From NCBI GenBank assembly GCA_023665605.1, contig JAMPDP010000002.1:62001-126000 (forward strand): DNA of 64,000 bases, in the 5' to 3' direction. Below are positions 9,465 through 18,560 of this stretch, one piece after another. Position 1 is the stretch's first letter, and every line of letters starts with the position of its first letter. Origin of the DNA: Candidatus Amulumruptor caecigallinarius (GTDB lineage Bacteria > Bacteroidota > Bacteroidia > Bacteroidales > Muribaculaceae). Both the position numbers and the translations under genes were made by a program. The notes beneath the pieces are model-generated. The model did not search any database. It had not been told where the DNA came from and worked only from the letters and a program-made list of their open reading frames with translations.

Positions 9465-10280
9465 TCAATTGAATTTCTTGCGATGGAAGATAAAGCCGCG
9501 GCCAAGATACTTCTCACGCACTACGGGATTTTCTGCGAGCTCCTCACTGGTGCCCTGAAAGAGTATCTTGCCCTCAAACAGCAGATAAGCCCTGTCTGTG
9601 ATAGAGAGCGTCTCCGGTGCGTTATGGTCAGTAATCAGGATGCCTATGTTCTTCTCCTTCAACTTGTAAACTACATACTGTATATCCTCCACGGCTATCG
9701 GGTCTACACCCGCGAAGGGCTCATCAAGCATGATGAACTTGGGACTTATGGCGAGGCATCGCGCTATCTCGGTGCGTCGGCGCTCGCCGCCGGAGAGCTG
9801 GTCGCCGAGATTGCGACGCACCTTCTCCAACGAAAATTCCGAGATAAGGCTTTCGAGCTTTTCGCGCTGCTCTTCCTTGCTCATCCCTGTCATCTCAAGC
9901 ACGGAGCGGATATTATCTTCCACGGTGAGCTTGCGAAACACTGATGGCTCCTGAGCGAGATACCCGATGCCGTTCTGGGCACGCTTATACACCGGATACT
10001 TCGTTATGTCCAGGTCATTCAGAAATATACGCCCCTCATTAGGAGTGACAAGCCCCACGGTCATGTAGAATGTGGTGGTCTTGCCGGCTCCATTCGGGCC
10101 CAGCAATCCGACTATCTCCCCCTGAGTCACATTGATGGAGACATGGTTGGCAACGATGCGGTTGCCATACTTCTTCACCAGATTGTCAGTGCGGAGCACC
10201 ATCTTCTCCTCCCTTGCTTCGGCTACGGAGGAGAGTGTCTCTGCGAGCGGGGCTGCGGCTGTTTCTTCTGCTATGCTCAT
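9465..10280 (-). CDS. lptB: LPS export ABC transporter ATP-binding protein LptB
   Basis: Cytoplasmic ATPase that powers LptFG extraction of lipopolysaccharide from the inner membrane. The 271-aa protein has Walker [11 protein letters not shown]-loop [13 protein letters not shown], signature LSGGERRR and Walker [14 protein letters not shown], all diagnostic of LptB. A 28-residue N-terminal tail rich in Ala and Glu precedes the usual start near [13 protein letters not shown]; an internal ATG there (Met27) is an alternative start. The ATG overlaps the udk stop by 4 bp, so udk and lptB are translationally coupled. Confidence 0.95.
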   Translation of the reverse strand: MSIAEETAAAPLAETLSSVAEAREEKMVLRTDNLVKKYGNRIVANHVSINVTQGEIVGLLGPNGAGKTTTFYMTVGLVTPNEGRIFLNDLDITKYPVYKRAQNGIGYLAQEPSVFRKLTVEDNIRSVLEMTGMSKEEQREKLESLISEFSLEKVRRNLGDQLSGGERRRTEIARCLAISPKFIMLDEPFAGVDPIAVEDIQYVVYKLKEKNIGILITDHNAPETLSITDRAYLLFEGKILFQGTSEELAENPVVREKYLGRGFIFHRKKFN

Positions 10281-10894
10281 TGCGGACGGTTGAGGCGTGA
10301 CTCTATGTAATCTGTCAGCAGGTTTATCGCCACGGTATTGTTGCCTCCCTGCGGCACTATAAGGTCGGCTGTGCGCTTCGATGGCTCGATATACATATCG
10401 TGCATTGGCTTGAGCACTTCCTGATAACGGTTGATTACCATCATCGGCGTGCGTCCGCGCTCCACGCAGTCACGGGCTATGACACGGATCAAACGGTCAT
10501 CGGCATCAGCATCCACAAAGACCTTGACATCCATCATGTCACGCAACTCTGGCTGCGTAAGCACCAGAATTCCTTCCACTATGACGACCTCTCGTGGCTC
10601 CACATGGATGGTCTCGGGCTGGCGTGTACACGTCAGATAACTGTACGTGGGCACCTCGATGGCATTACCGGCTTTCAGTTCGCGAAGCTGCTCCTCGAGC
10701 AGTGTCCACTCGATTGCTGCCGGCTCATCAAAGTTGATTTTTGAACGCTCCTCAGGGGGGACATGGCTGGAGTCCTTGTAGTAGCTGTCCTGCGGAAGCA
10801 CTGCCACCTCTCCGGCCGGCAGGCTCTTGATTATCTTGTTGACCACGGTGGTCTTGCCGCTGCCGGTGCCCCCGGCTATTCCTATCACTAACAT
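10277..10894 (-). CDS. udk: Uridine kinase
   Basis: Pyrimidine salvage kinase phosphorylating uridine and cytidine to UMP and CMP. The 205-aa product shows the P-loop GGTGSGKTT at the very N-terminus, PQDSYYKD, the lid-region acidic [13 protein letters not shown] and the [12 protein letters not shown] segment typical of Udk. Length is standard. It lies 37 bp after murF-alr and overlaps lptB by 4 bp (ATGA), linking nucleotide salvage to the lptB transcript without an obvious functional tie. Confidence 0.95.
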   Translation of the reverse strand: MLVIGIAGGTGSGKTTVVNKIIKSLPAGEVAVLPQDSYYKDSSHVPPEERSKINFDEPAAIEWTLLEEQLRELKAGNAIEVPTYSYLTCTRQPETIHVEPREVVIVEGILVLTQPELRDMMDVKVFVDADADDRLIRVIARDCVERGRTPMMVINRYQEVLKPMHDMYIEPSKRTADLIVPQGGNNTVAINLLTDYIESRLNRPQ

Positions 10895-10931
10895 GGCGTT
10901 GATTTATAGGGATATGTTGAGAGTTTATATA

Positions 10932-13421
10932 TCATTCGCGGAAGCACACTCGCTTGACGCGCGAGGCCACCGACGTGAGTATTTCATATGGGATTGTGCC
11001 GAGGATGGTGGCAAGCTCCGCCGCGGGAATGTCTTCGCCGAACACTTCTACCCTGTCCCCGACCTTGCACTCCGGCACATCTGTCACATCTATCATGCAC
11101 ACATCCATACAGATGTTACCCACCGTAGGACAGCGATGGCCTCCCACGCTCATGCACGAGTGCCCGTTGCCAAGGTGCCGGTCCACGCCGTCGGCATACC
11201 CGATAGGTATTGTGGCGATGCGGGAACGGCGGGTCAACTTCCCGCGGCGATTATAGCCGATGGTAGTACTCTCGGGCCACTCTCGGATGGAGATTATCAC
11301 TGAGTGCAGCGACGACACCGGCCGCAGAGCATCCATGGAGCCGTCGTGCATCGTTGCTATGCCGTAAAGCCCTATCCCGAGGCGCACCATGTCATGTTGC
11401 TGCTCGGGGAAACGGACTATACCCGTGGAGTTGAGTATATGGCGCAGTATCTTTTGCTCCGGATAAGCCTCCTGCAGCCGGTCACAGCACTCGTCGAAGT
11501 AGGCAAACTGCATCCGTGTATAGTCATCGTCAGCAGGATCATCGGCTGCACACAGATGGCTGAAAACTGACCTCGGCACCACGGCTTCTTGCCCAACCAG
11601 CATGGCACACAGGGCCGGAATTTCCTCTTTGAGGAACCCTAAACGATGCATCCCGCTGTCTATCTTGATGTGGATGGGATAACCGGTGACGCCACACTTC
11701 TCTGCCTCCTTGATAATCTCCTCAAGCATCGCGAAGCTGTAGATCTCCGGTTCGAGGCGGTTAAAGAACATCGACGGATAGTTGACTACCTTTGGGTTGA
11801 GAACCATGATAGGCATGGTGATACCGGCACTGCGCAGGTCGGCTCCTTCATCGTGCGAAGCTACGGCCAGATAGGCCGCCCCGGCACTTTGCAGTGTCTT
11901 TGCCAACTCATATGACCCCGCTCCGTAGCCGCTCGCCTTCACCATGGCCACTATGCCGGTGCTCGGCTTCAGGAACGAGCGGAAAAAGTTGTAGTTGGCC
12001 ATCATCGTGTCGAGGTTTACCTCGAGCACGGTCTCATGCTGGCGTGCCTCCAGACGGGTCGCCAAGGGGGTGAGGTCTATGGCGGGACTCCCCTTGATGA
12101 GTATCAGTTCATGGTCAAAATCACTCGTCGACACGGCATCCATCATCTCCTCCACCGTGGTGAAGAAGCGGGCGTTGACCTGCGAGAAGTATTTTGAATT
12201 GGCTGTTATCTCGGGGCCTACACCGATTATACGGTCTATCTTGCGAACTTTCAGCAGCTCGGCTGCTTCGCGGTAAAGCGTGGCCGGGTCGCTGTTCTCA
12301 TGGCAGAAGTCGGCGAGAACGGCTGTCAGGGTGCGGTTATTCGTGCGAGTGCGGCACATGAAGTCAAGTGCAGGTGCCAGGGAGTGCAGGTCGGAGGTGT
12401 AGCCGTCAAGCATCAGCATGCAGTCATTCACGCCGTCGATTATGCGCAGGCGCGTATCTACCGGTTGAAGCTGCGACATACGCGCCGCTATCACCTCCGG
12501 GGGCATACCATACAGCAGCAGAAAAGCCAGTGTGGTGATGGCATTCTCCATGTCACCCTTCGCGGTAAAAGGCACCGTCGTCACATATGTATTTCCGTCA
12601 TACACGTACTCTATCTCGGTCATATCGCCTAAATCAACCTCTGTCTTTATATATAGGCGTGCCTCTGGGTCTTTGCGTGACCATGGCAGCAGGCTCCCGC
12701 GCAGGGGGATGCGCATCAACGCCTCGGCGATGTTGGCATCATCAGCACAGAATATCACGGCATCTGCATCGGCTGCAAGGAGTGCCTTCTCTGAGGCTTT
12801 CTCGGCCATGGAGCTGAACCCCTCGTCATGCTCATGCCCCACATTTGTGATTATACATACCGTTGGGCGCAGGGTCTCAGCCTGGGGCTGCATCTCCCCC
12901 TTACGTGATATGCCGGCCTCAAACAGCCCGAGTGTCACCGACGGGTCGAGCTCCCACAATGACAGCGGCAACCCTATGCGGCTGTTGAAGCTGCGAGGAC
13001 TGCGTAGCACGGTCTCGTCGGTGTGGAGCAGTTGGTTAATCCACTCCTTCACAGTGGTTTTGCCTCGGGAGCCGGTGATGCCCACGATGGGTATGTCGAA
13101 GCGGCCGCGATGGTATCCGGCCAGTTTTCGCAGTGCATCGGTGGTGTCGTTCACCACCAGAAAGTTGGCATCCGCGCACTCTTCCGGAAGCTCCTCGGCA
13201 AACTCGCTAACCACGAAGTTACGCACTCCGGCGCTGTAAAGGGCCGGTATGAAAGCGTGGCCGTCCCGATCGCGGGTGACGAGGGCGAAGAACAAGCTCT
13301 CCTCGGGGTATGACAGCGAGCGGCTGTCTGTGAGCAGATAGCGTACCTTTGCCTCCGGTGAAACTAACATTGCATTCACCGGGTTGATGATGCGGGCTAT
13401 ATCACTTATGGTGTATGTCAT
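10932..13421 (-). CDS. murF-alr: Bifunctional MurF - alanine racemase fusion
   Basis: One polypeptide of 829 aa combining UDP-MurNAc-tripeptide:D-Ala-D-Ala ligase (residues ~1-450) and PLP-dependent alanine racemase (~460-829), so D-Ala supply and addition to the wall precursor are joined. Seen: the Mur ligase ATP loop GSRGKTTVKEW, NVGHEHDEGF in the central domain, then the racemase lysine segment MVKASGYGAG, the IDSGMHRLGF strand and the C-terminal IGYADG tyrosine region. The ligase loop reads GSRGKT rather than GTNGKT. This fusion is known in Bacteroidota. The start was set at MTYTISDIARI, 7 bp after the GSCFA stop; the frame is open another 49 codons upstream but that part overlaps the neighbour and lacks similarity. 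Confidence 0.95.
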   Translation of the reverse strand: MTYTISDIARIINPVNAMLVSPEAKVRYLLTDSRSLSYPEESLFFALVTRDRDGHAFIPALYSAGVRNFVVSEFAEELPEECADANFLVVNDTTDALRKLAGYHRGRFDIPIVGITGSRGKTTVKEWINQLLHTDETVLRSPRSFNSRIGLPLSLWELDPSVTLGLFEAGISRKGEMQPQAETLRPTVCIITNVGHEHDEGFSSMAEKASEKALLAADADAVIFCADDANIAEALMRIPLRGSLLPWSRKDPEARLYIKTEVDLGDMTEIEYVYDGNTYVTTVPFTAKGDMENAITTLAFLLLYGMPPEVIAARMSQLQPVDTRLRIIDGVNDCMLMLDGYTSDLHSLAPALDFMCRTRTNNRTLTAVLADFCHENSDPATLYREAAELLKVRKIDRIIGVGPEITANSKYFSQVNARFFTTVEEMMDAVSTSDFDHELILIKGSPAIDLTPLATRLEARQHETVLEVNLDTMMANYNFFRSFLKPSTGIVAMVKASGYGAGSYELAKTLQSAGAAYLAVASHDEGADLRSAGITMPIMVLNPKVVNYPSMFFNRLEPEIYSFAMLEEIIKEAEKCGVTGYPIHIKIDSGMHRLGFLKEEIPALCAMLVGQEAVVPRSVFSHLCAADDPADDDYTRMQFAYFDECCDRLQEAYPEQKILRHILNSTGIVRFPEQQHDMVRLGIGLYGIATMHDGSMDALRPVSSLHSVIISIREWPESTTIGYNRRGKLTRRSRIATIPIGYADGVDRHLGNGHSCMSVGGHRCPTVGNICMDVCMIDVTDVPECKVGDRVEVFGEDIPAAELATILGTIPYEILTSVASRVKRVCFRE

Positions 13422-13428
13422 AATGATT

Positions 13429-14331
13429 TCATGAGTTCTGTGGTGCCGTAGCTGCTGAGGAGGTGGTGAGCGGCCGGTGTGCTGACCGCAATATCTGTTT
13501 GCGGCGGCGCCTGCCTTCTTCAAGTGTGGACGGGCTGAGGAAGGTTCGGCAGAACTGCTCCCACACATACTCTATCGCCACCTCTGACGGGTGGGTCAGG
13601 TCTGAAGCATAGAAACGGTAGTCGCGCAGGTCGTCAATCAGCATCTCGTAAGCCGGAAAGTAGTCGCTGTTGTAGCTGTCGCCATCGGTGGCCACAAGGT
13701 TGTCAACGGCGAGCAGCAGCGTGGCTTTGCTCAGCTGGTTGCCGTGTAGCCCGTCTGCGGCATGTCGTATCGGGCTGACGGTGAATATGATCTGCGCATC
13801 ACTGTTCACCTCCTTGATGGCGTTGAAGCATTTCCACAGTGCGCCCTCGCACTCATCCACGGTGAGCCGTTCCCGACTGAACTTGTCGGCATGAAGTTTG
13901 TGGCAGTTCGACACCACACGCCCGCTCCCCCACAGTCGCCACACCATAGCGGTGCCGAGCGTCAGTATCACGTGCGAGGCGCGGCTCAAAGCATCACGTC
14001 CCCGCTCCAGAGCCTCGTTCATCGTGGCTAACGCGCACTCCCTGTCAGGGTCGGAAAATGATGTGTGGTGGTCAAAGCTGTGCCAAAGCCCCTCATGTTC
14101 AAAGAGTTCACCGGCGGTATAGTACCTCCCGGAGGCTACTCGCTCAAGCATATACGCCAACGACGCGGGGTTGTAGACATTTCCCGTGGGGTTGACGCAA
14201 ACCTCGAAACCATGCTCGCGGAGCTTGGCACCGATATTGGTGGTGAAGCAGGAGCCGGCCATGAACACGGGGCGGTCGAATGTGACCTTCACCGGCGACT
14301 CTGCGGGCTCTATCTCTGTGCGCAGTTTCAT
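13429..14331 (-). CDS. GSCFA domain protein
   Basis: A 300-aa protein of the GSCFA family, named for the motif seen here as AGSCFTTNIG at residues ~25-34. The family is SGNH/GDSL-hydrolase-like and common in Bacteroidota; its substrate is not established. The DLTHPSEVAIEYVWEQF block near residue 245 supplies the late Asp-x-x-His expected of SGNH enzymes, and GTAMVWRL fits a central block. The start codon overlaps the stop of the PorE-like gene by 1 nt (TGATG), and murF-alr follows 7 bp later, pointing to an envelope-related operon. Confidence 0.9.
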   Translation of the reverse strand: MKLRTEIEPAESPVKVTFDRPVFMAGSCFTTNIGAKLREHGFEVCVNPTGNVYNPASLAYMLERVASGRYYTAGELFEHEGLWHSFDHHTSFSDPDRECALATMNEALERGRDALSRASHVILTLGTAMVWRLWGSGRVVSNCHKLHADKFSRERLTVDECEGALWKCFNAIKEVNSDAQIIFTVSPIRHAADGLHGNQLSKATLLLAVDNLVATDGDSYNSDYFPAYEMLIDDLRDYRFYASDLTHPSEVAIEYVWEQFCRTFLSPSTLEEGRRRRKQILRSAHRPLTTSSAATAPQNS

Positions 14332-16346
14332 CAGAACATATCAAAATCAGTGCTCAGCACCTGAAACTCTGTACGGCGGTTCACCTGGTCGGCGGCTTCC
14401 TGATCGGCCTCAGGCAGTGACAGAATATACTCTTCGTCAAGCACCTGTCCCTCGGGGAACTGCGGGTACGCCTTGTTGATGCGCTTGGTCACTGTCTTGG
14501 GGCGTGACTCGCCATAGCCCTGATATTGCAATCGGCGCTTGTCTATGCCTCCCTCCTCTATCAGGTAGTCTATCACTGACTTGGCGCGACGCATCGACAG
14601 GTCGAGATTGTACTCGTCGGTGCCGTGGCGGTCGGTGTGCGATGCCATCTCAACGGTGATGTTGGGGTTGTCGCGGAGCATCTGCGCCAGTTCGTCAAGC
14701 GCGGCTTTGCTTTCGGGACGCAGAGTGGCTTTGTCGTAGTCATAGAAGATATTCTCCACTATGTTTGGCTTGCTGATGGACGAGAGGATGAAGTCTATCG
14801 AGTAGTCGGCATCCTCCTCGGCGTTATCTGCCGTAAACTCCTGCTTGGCATTGAGGTAGCCTCTTGCGCCGGCGAGCATGGCGTAGCTCACACCGCGCTG
14901 TATCGGGAAGCTGAACGAACCGTCATTCTTGGCTACGGTCTTCTGGTTCGAGCCGTCGTTACCCACTATCCTGATGACTGCATTGGGCACCGGCTCATCG
15001 TCGCGATCCACCACCCATCCGCTGATGGTTATTTTCAAGTCGGGGAGCTCGAAGCTGTAGATATGATCATAGCCTCGGCCATCTCCTCGGCTGCTCGTGA
15101 AGTACCCCTCCTCGCGCTCTGGCGTGGCGAAGGTGATGCCGAAGTCGTCGGCTGCGGAGTTTACAGGTGTACCCATATTGGTCACAGTCCATTTGCCGGC
15201 GGGCGTCAGCACGGCCTTGAACAGGTCGAGTCCTCCGTAACCGGGATGCCCGTCGGAGGCAAAGTACAGTATGCTGTCGGTCAAAGCATACGGATACTTC
15301 TCGTCACCGGCGGTGTTGATGTCGGCGCCAATGTTCTCAAGTGACCCTATCGGTTGTTTCAGGTTGATTCGCCACAAGTCATAACCACCCTGGCCCCCGG
15401 GCATATCGCTGGTGAAGTAGAGATACTCGCCTGAGGGTGACACGGCCGGATGTCCGTAGTTAGACAGGGTGTCAGCGGTGATTTCATATTTCTGAGGTTC
15501 GCTCCACTTGGCATCGGCTCGCTGCGAGGTGTAGATTTCCACCCCGGTGCCTCTGTCCTTCTCTCGACGGGCCACCGTGAGATACATCGTGGAGCCGTCC
15601 GGCGTGAACGATATGATACCCTCATCTATCTCGGGCTTGTTCAAATCCCCCTCCACAGGCTCGGGCTTCATCCAGTTACCCTGCTCATCCTTGCGCATCA
15701 TCCATATATCGGCATTCTTCTGGCCGGTAATCTCTGACCGCTTGGTGGCCTTGACATGCTCATTGGTAGTGGCATAGTACAGCACATCGCGGTCGCCGGG
15801 GCCGAACATCGGCCCGAAGTCGCTGCGGCGTGAGTTGATGAGCTTGGGCTGGCGCACCACGTAGCGTGTCTTCCCGGCTTTGGCTTGTGCCTCGCGGGCC
15901 CCTTGGAGCCCGGCCTGCGCCACTTTGTCGCCCGGCGAGCGCATCAGGTACTCCTCATATGCCTTGATAGCGGCGGCATACTTCCCCTCTCGTTGGAGGT
16001 TCTGCGCAAGATATAGCTGGGCTAAGGTGTCGGGCACGCCGTAACGGATGGCATTCTGGAAGGCTGCGGCGGCACGCGCGCTCTGTCCCAACTTTGCGTA
16101 GCACTGCCCCATCTTGTATGCCACGGCACCGCGCTGCGGTCGCTCCTCGCGCTTGGTCAGCTTGTTGTATATCTTGCGGTAGGTGGTCGCGGCATCAAAG
16201 TATTCGCCGCGTGCCATCTGCTCATCGGCCTGCGACAGCTTGGGGCCGGAGCAAGACCCGAGCATCAGTAGGGATGCCACGGCTATCATGCAGCGGCGTG
16301 CTCTGCCTGCACAACGGTGACGGATATGGTGTGATGTTGTTTTCAT
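14331..16346 (-). CDS. OmpA-family lipoprotein with TPR, beta-propeller and CRD domains (PorE-like)
   Basis: A 671-aa outer-envelope lipoprotein. After a signal ending LMLGSCSG come N-terminal TPR helices (residues ~25-140), PD40/WD40-like propeller blades (GPMFGPGDRDVLYY, YFTSDMPGGQGGYDLW, YFASDGHPGYGGLDLF), a carboxypeptidase-regulatory-like domain (~490-560) and an OmpA C-terminal domain with the peptidoglycan-binding NPNITVEMASHTDRHG. This exact order matches PorE, which anchors the type IX secretion system to peptidoglycan in Porphyromonas; that role here is inference. The start MKTTSHH overlaps the upstream kinase stop (ATGA), which argues against the longer 55-codon extension. Confidence 0.85.
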   Translation of the reverse strand: MKTTSHHIRHRCAGRARRCMIAVASLLMLGSCSGPKLSQADEQMARGEYFDAATTYRKIYNKLTKREERPQRGAVAYKMGQCYAKLGQSARAAAAFQNAIRYGVPDTLAQLYLAQNLQREGKYAAAIKAYEEYLMRSPGDKVAQAGLQGAREAQAKAGKTRYVVRQPKLINSRRSDFGPMFGPGDRDVLYYATTNEHVKATKRSEITGQKNADIWMMRKDEQGNWMKPEPVEGDLNKPEIDEGIISFTPDGSTMYLTVARREKDRGTGVEIYTSQRADAKWSEPQKYEITADTLSNYGHPAVSPSGEYLYFTSDMPGGQGGYDLWRINLKQPIGSLENIGADINTAGDEKYPYALTDSILYFASDGHPGYGGLDLFKAVLTPAGKWTVTNMGTPVNSAADDFGITFATPEREEGYFTSSRGDGRGYDHIYSFELPDLKITISGWVVDRDDEPVPNAVIRIVGNDGSNQKTVAKNDGSFSFPIQRGVSYAMLAGARGYLNAKQEFTADNAEEDADYSIDFILSSISKPNIVENIFYDYDKATLRPESKAALDELAQMLRDNPNITVEMASHTDRHGTDEYNLDLSMRRAKSVIDYLIEEGGIDKRRLQYQGYGESRPKTVTKRINKAYPQFPEGQVLDEEYILSLPEADQEAADQVNRRTEFQVLSTDFDMF

Positions 16347-17221
16347 TGGCAACTGTTGAGGTTGGCGGCTTCGGTCGCCGTGTGATACGCTATCAGCCCG
16401 TCCATCGGTGATACTATGATGCGCCCTATGCGATAGCCGAGCTCTTCGGCCACCTCGCGCAGTATATGCTGATAGTGATAAGCTATTGAACCAACGAAGT
16501 GCACTTCGCAAGGCCCGTAGATGGCATAGTTGGCAACGTTGCGCTCAAAAAAGAGCCGAAACTGGTCGCGCACTATGTCGCGCACCCCCTCCACATCCAT
16601 ATGCTTCTCCAGAAATGGCGCTAACGATGCCAGGAAGCGGTTGGGCGCCGGCGTGCGATACACGCGCTTTATTATGGTGTGCAGGTCAAGGTCATATGTC
16701 ACAAGAAATTCGCGGCACAGCTCCGGCGGCAACTGTCGCTTCAGCACGGCGCCAAGGAGCTGCCTCCCGAGCACGGCCCCCGAGCCCTCATCTCCCAGAA
16801 TGAAGCCCAAGGGTGACACGTTGTCCACTATCTCGCGCCCGTCATAGTAACACGAGTTGCTTCCCGTGCCCAGAATGCACGCTATCCCCGGGCTGTTGCC
16901 GCACACGGCTCTCGCAGCTGATATCAGGTCGTTACTCACATGGATGCGCGGCCGCTCTCCCACCACGGGACGCAGTGCCTGTGCCATGGTGTCTGACACC
17001 TGCCCGGGAAGGCACCCCGCGCCGTAGAAGTACACGTCGCGCAGTCGTTCCGCGTAGCCCGACAGCTCATCGCGCACATCAAGCGTCAGTCGCGCGCTGA
17101 TCTCGTCACGAGTAAGCATACAGGGGTTGAGGCCCTGCGAGGCAAACCGCTTCACCACGGCCCCGGCCTCAAGCAGACACCAGTCTATCTTAGTGCTACC
17201 CCCGTCAGCTATTAGTATCAT
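16343..17221 (-). CDS. BadF/BadG/BcrA/BcrD-type ATPase, N-acetylglucosamine kinase-like
   Basis: A 292-aa ASKHA-fold kinase. The phosphate-1 loop ADGGSTKIDWCL is at the start, GTGSNSCYY (phosphate-2) near residue 115 and LGDEGSGAVLGRQLL just after, which together resemble bacterial and eukaryotic GlcNAc kinases used in cell-wall amino-sugar recycling. The C-terminal VHFVGSIAYHYQHIL is the adenosine motif. It opens a four-gene run with the PorE-like, GSCFA and murF-alr genes, behind a -7 element 27 bp upstream. Sugar specificity is inferred. Confidence 0.85.
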   Translation of the reverse strand: MILIADGGSTKIDWCLLEAGAVVKRFASQGLNPCMLTRDEISARLTLDVRDELSGYAERLRDVYFYGAGCLPGQVSDTMAQALRPVVGERPRIHVSNDLISAARAVCGNSPGIACILGTGSNSCYYDGREIVDNVSPLGFILGDEGSGAVLGRQLLGAVLKRQLPPELCREFLVTYDLDLHTIIKRVYRTPAPNRFLASLAPFLEKHMDVEGVRDIVRDQFRLFFERNVANYAIYGPCEVHFVGSIAYHYQHILREVAEELGYRIGRIIVSPMDGLIAYHTATEAANLNSCQ

Positions 17222-17247
17222 GATTAGAGGTTATGATTAGTCAATGA

Positions 17248-17255
17248 CAAAGTTA
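17248..17255 (-). promoter_or_regulatory. -7 element for the GlcNAc-kinase to murF-alr operon
   Basis: Minus-strand TAACTTTG matches the Bacteroidota -7 consensus 27 bp before the kinase start. Confidence 0.6.
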
Positions 17256-17334
17256 CATTTTTCATCCCAATGCCGCAAACACTCAGTGAACCCGATGAAG
17301 TCACGGCGCGTTAATATTGTCAAATCACATCACT

Positions 17335-18078
17335 ATGCCATCACACGACAAGTTGCGCCGGCGTCTGCTCTTAGCCGTCCACCTCATTGTAATCGGCCTC
17401 TCAGCTTGGCTCGTGGGTATCATCACCTACGACTGCCTCAGCAACATATCGTTCATCAGCAGCGAGGGCTACCTGCGTACGCAGCTCTGGATATGTCTCC
17501 TCTTTGAGTTGTCAATAGTTGCCGAAATCATCCTGCGTCGACACCTTACCGCTTGGGATTGGTTGACGCACATCATCTTCATCATCATCTGCGTGCCTTA
17601 CCTGAGCATCTTCGAGCGCTACGGCGTCCACCTATCGCCGCAGATGTCTTTCGTGTTCCGCTTCATCCCTATGGTGCGAGCCGTATATGCCCTCTCCATC
17701 GTCAGCGGGGCCATGTCTAAGAGCTGGATCAAGGGGCTGTTTTTCAGCTACCTGATGATTTTGGTGCTCTCGCTCTACTTCGGTTCTCTCATGTTCTACA
17801 TCGAGGAGCATTACGTCAACTCTGCCGTCACCGATTTCTGGAGCGCGATCTACTGGGCATGCATGGATGTCACCACCTGCGGATGCGCCATCAACGCCAT
17901 AACCCCCACAGGCAAAGTCCTCGCCGTAGTGCTCGCCGCCGAAGGCCTGATGCTCTATCCCGTCTTCACGGTCTACGTAACCGACGCCGTCACCCACACC
18001 TCCTCCTCATCTTCGTCTTCCTCTTCCTCCGACACCCCTGCCACACCCGCCACCCCAGCTCCTCAAACAGAAGCATAA
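17335..18078 (+). CDS. Voltage-gated-type ion channel family protein with unusual filter
   Basis: A 247-aa membrane protein with about six helices arranged as in single-domain cation channels: S1 near residue 12, an S4-like stretch FRFIPMVRAVYALS, and a pore loop WSAIYWACMDVTTCGCAI followed by a final helix ending FTVYVTDAV. Potassium channels carry TVGYG at the filter; here it reads TTCGCAI, so ion selectivity cannot be assumed. The last ~25 residues are a Ser run (SSSSSSSSSS) then TPATPATPAP, encoded by simple TCC/TCT repeats likely to slip. The ATG at 17335 was preferred over a TTG 18 bp upstream. Confidence 0.8.
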   Translation: MPSHDKLRRRLLLAVHLIVIGLSAWLVGIITYDCLSNISFISSEGYLRTQLWICLLFELSIVAEIILRRHLTAWDWLTHIIFIIICVPYLSIFERYGVHLSPQMSFVFRFIPMVRAVYALSIVSGAMSKSWIKGLFFSYLMILVLSLYFGSLMFYIEEHYVNSAVTDFWSAIYWACMDVTTCGCAINAITPTGKVLAVVLAAEGLMLYPVFTVYVTDAVTHTSSSSSSSSSSDTPATPATPAPQTEA

Positions 18079-18110
18079 CACATTTAAGAACAGAAGTCTA
18101 CCCCCGAAGT

Positions 18111-18219
18111 GCGTCCGCAGGACGCTGATTTACCCGTAGCCCCGGAAGCCGGAGCGTTAGCGCAGGCATCCGGGGTCATAGGCACCACACCAAAGGGCGT
18201 CCGCAGGACGCCGATTTAC
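18111..18219. repeat. Two-hairpin interspersed repeat cluster 1 (A-B-A)
   Basis: Three modules: hairpin A (GCGTCCGCAGGACGC then TGATTTAC), hairpin B (CCCCGGAAGCC ... GGCATCCGGGG with a 14-nt loop GGAGCGTTAGCGCA-like) and a second A. A folds as a 7-bp stem with loop GCA. The same modules recur in five other clusters in the window. Lies just after the channel gene stop. Confidence 0.85.
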
Positions 18220-18560
18220 AACATCACCTCCGCCATCATTGTCGGCCTCATCGGTTTTCTCACCGAAAATCTTGCAGATGTGAAAACTAACGACTATTTT
18301 TGCAGCTGATACGGGCAGCGAATGTCCGACACATATATATTATATATTCCATTTAAGCACAATTTAACCTCAATCCTTCACGCTACTGATACAGACACCA
18401 TCTTAATACTCAGACATTTACACACCGGCTTCAATGCACACTACCAACGCCGGTACGGCCGGGAGGCCGCAATATCCACACACTATCATTTCCACTCACC
18501 GCTACGGTGACACACACAACAGCATCATCGTTTTAACCTGCACCCTCACTAATCTACATT
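18220..18560 (+). other. Gap and long leader before the pseudouridine synthase gene
   Basis: No gene is supported here. A -7 element TATTTTTG at 18295-18302 points to a transcript starting near 18309, which would give the pseudouridine synthase a leader of about 250 nt. The leader holds a short GC hairpin (CGGCCGGGAGGCCG near 18456). A 62-codon open frame at 18322-18510 lacks any recognisable feature and is not called. Confidence 0.4.

Noticed and set aside
18322-18510. 62-aa frame in the leader of the pseudouridine synthase gene
   Set aside because: No ribosome site or conserved feature; could be a leader peptide but unsupported.
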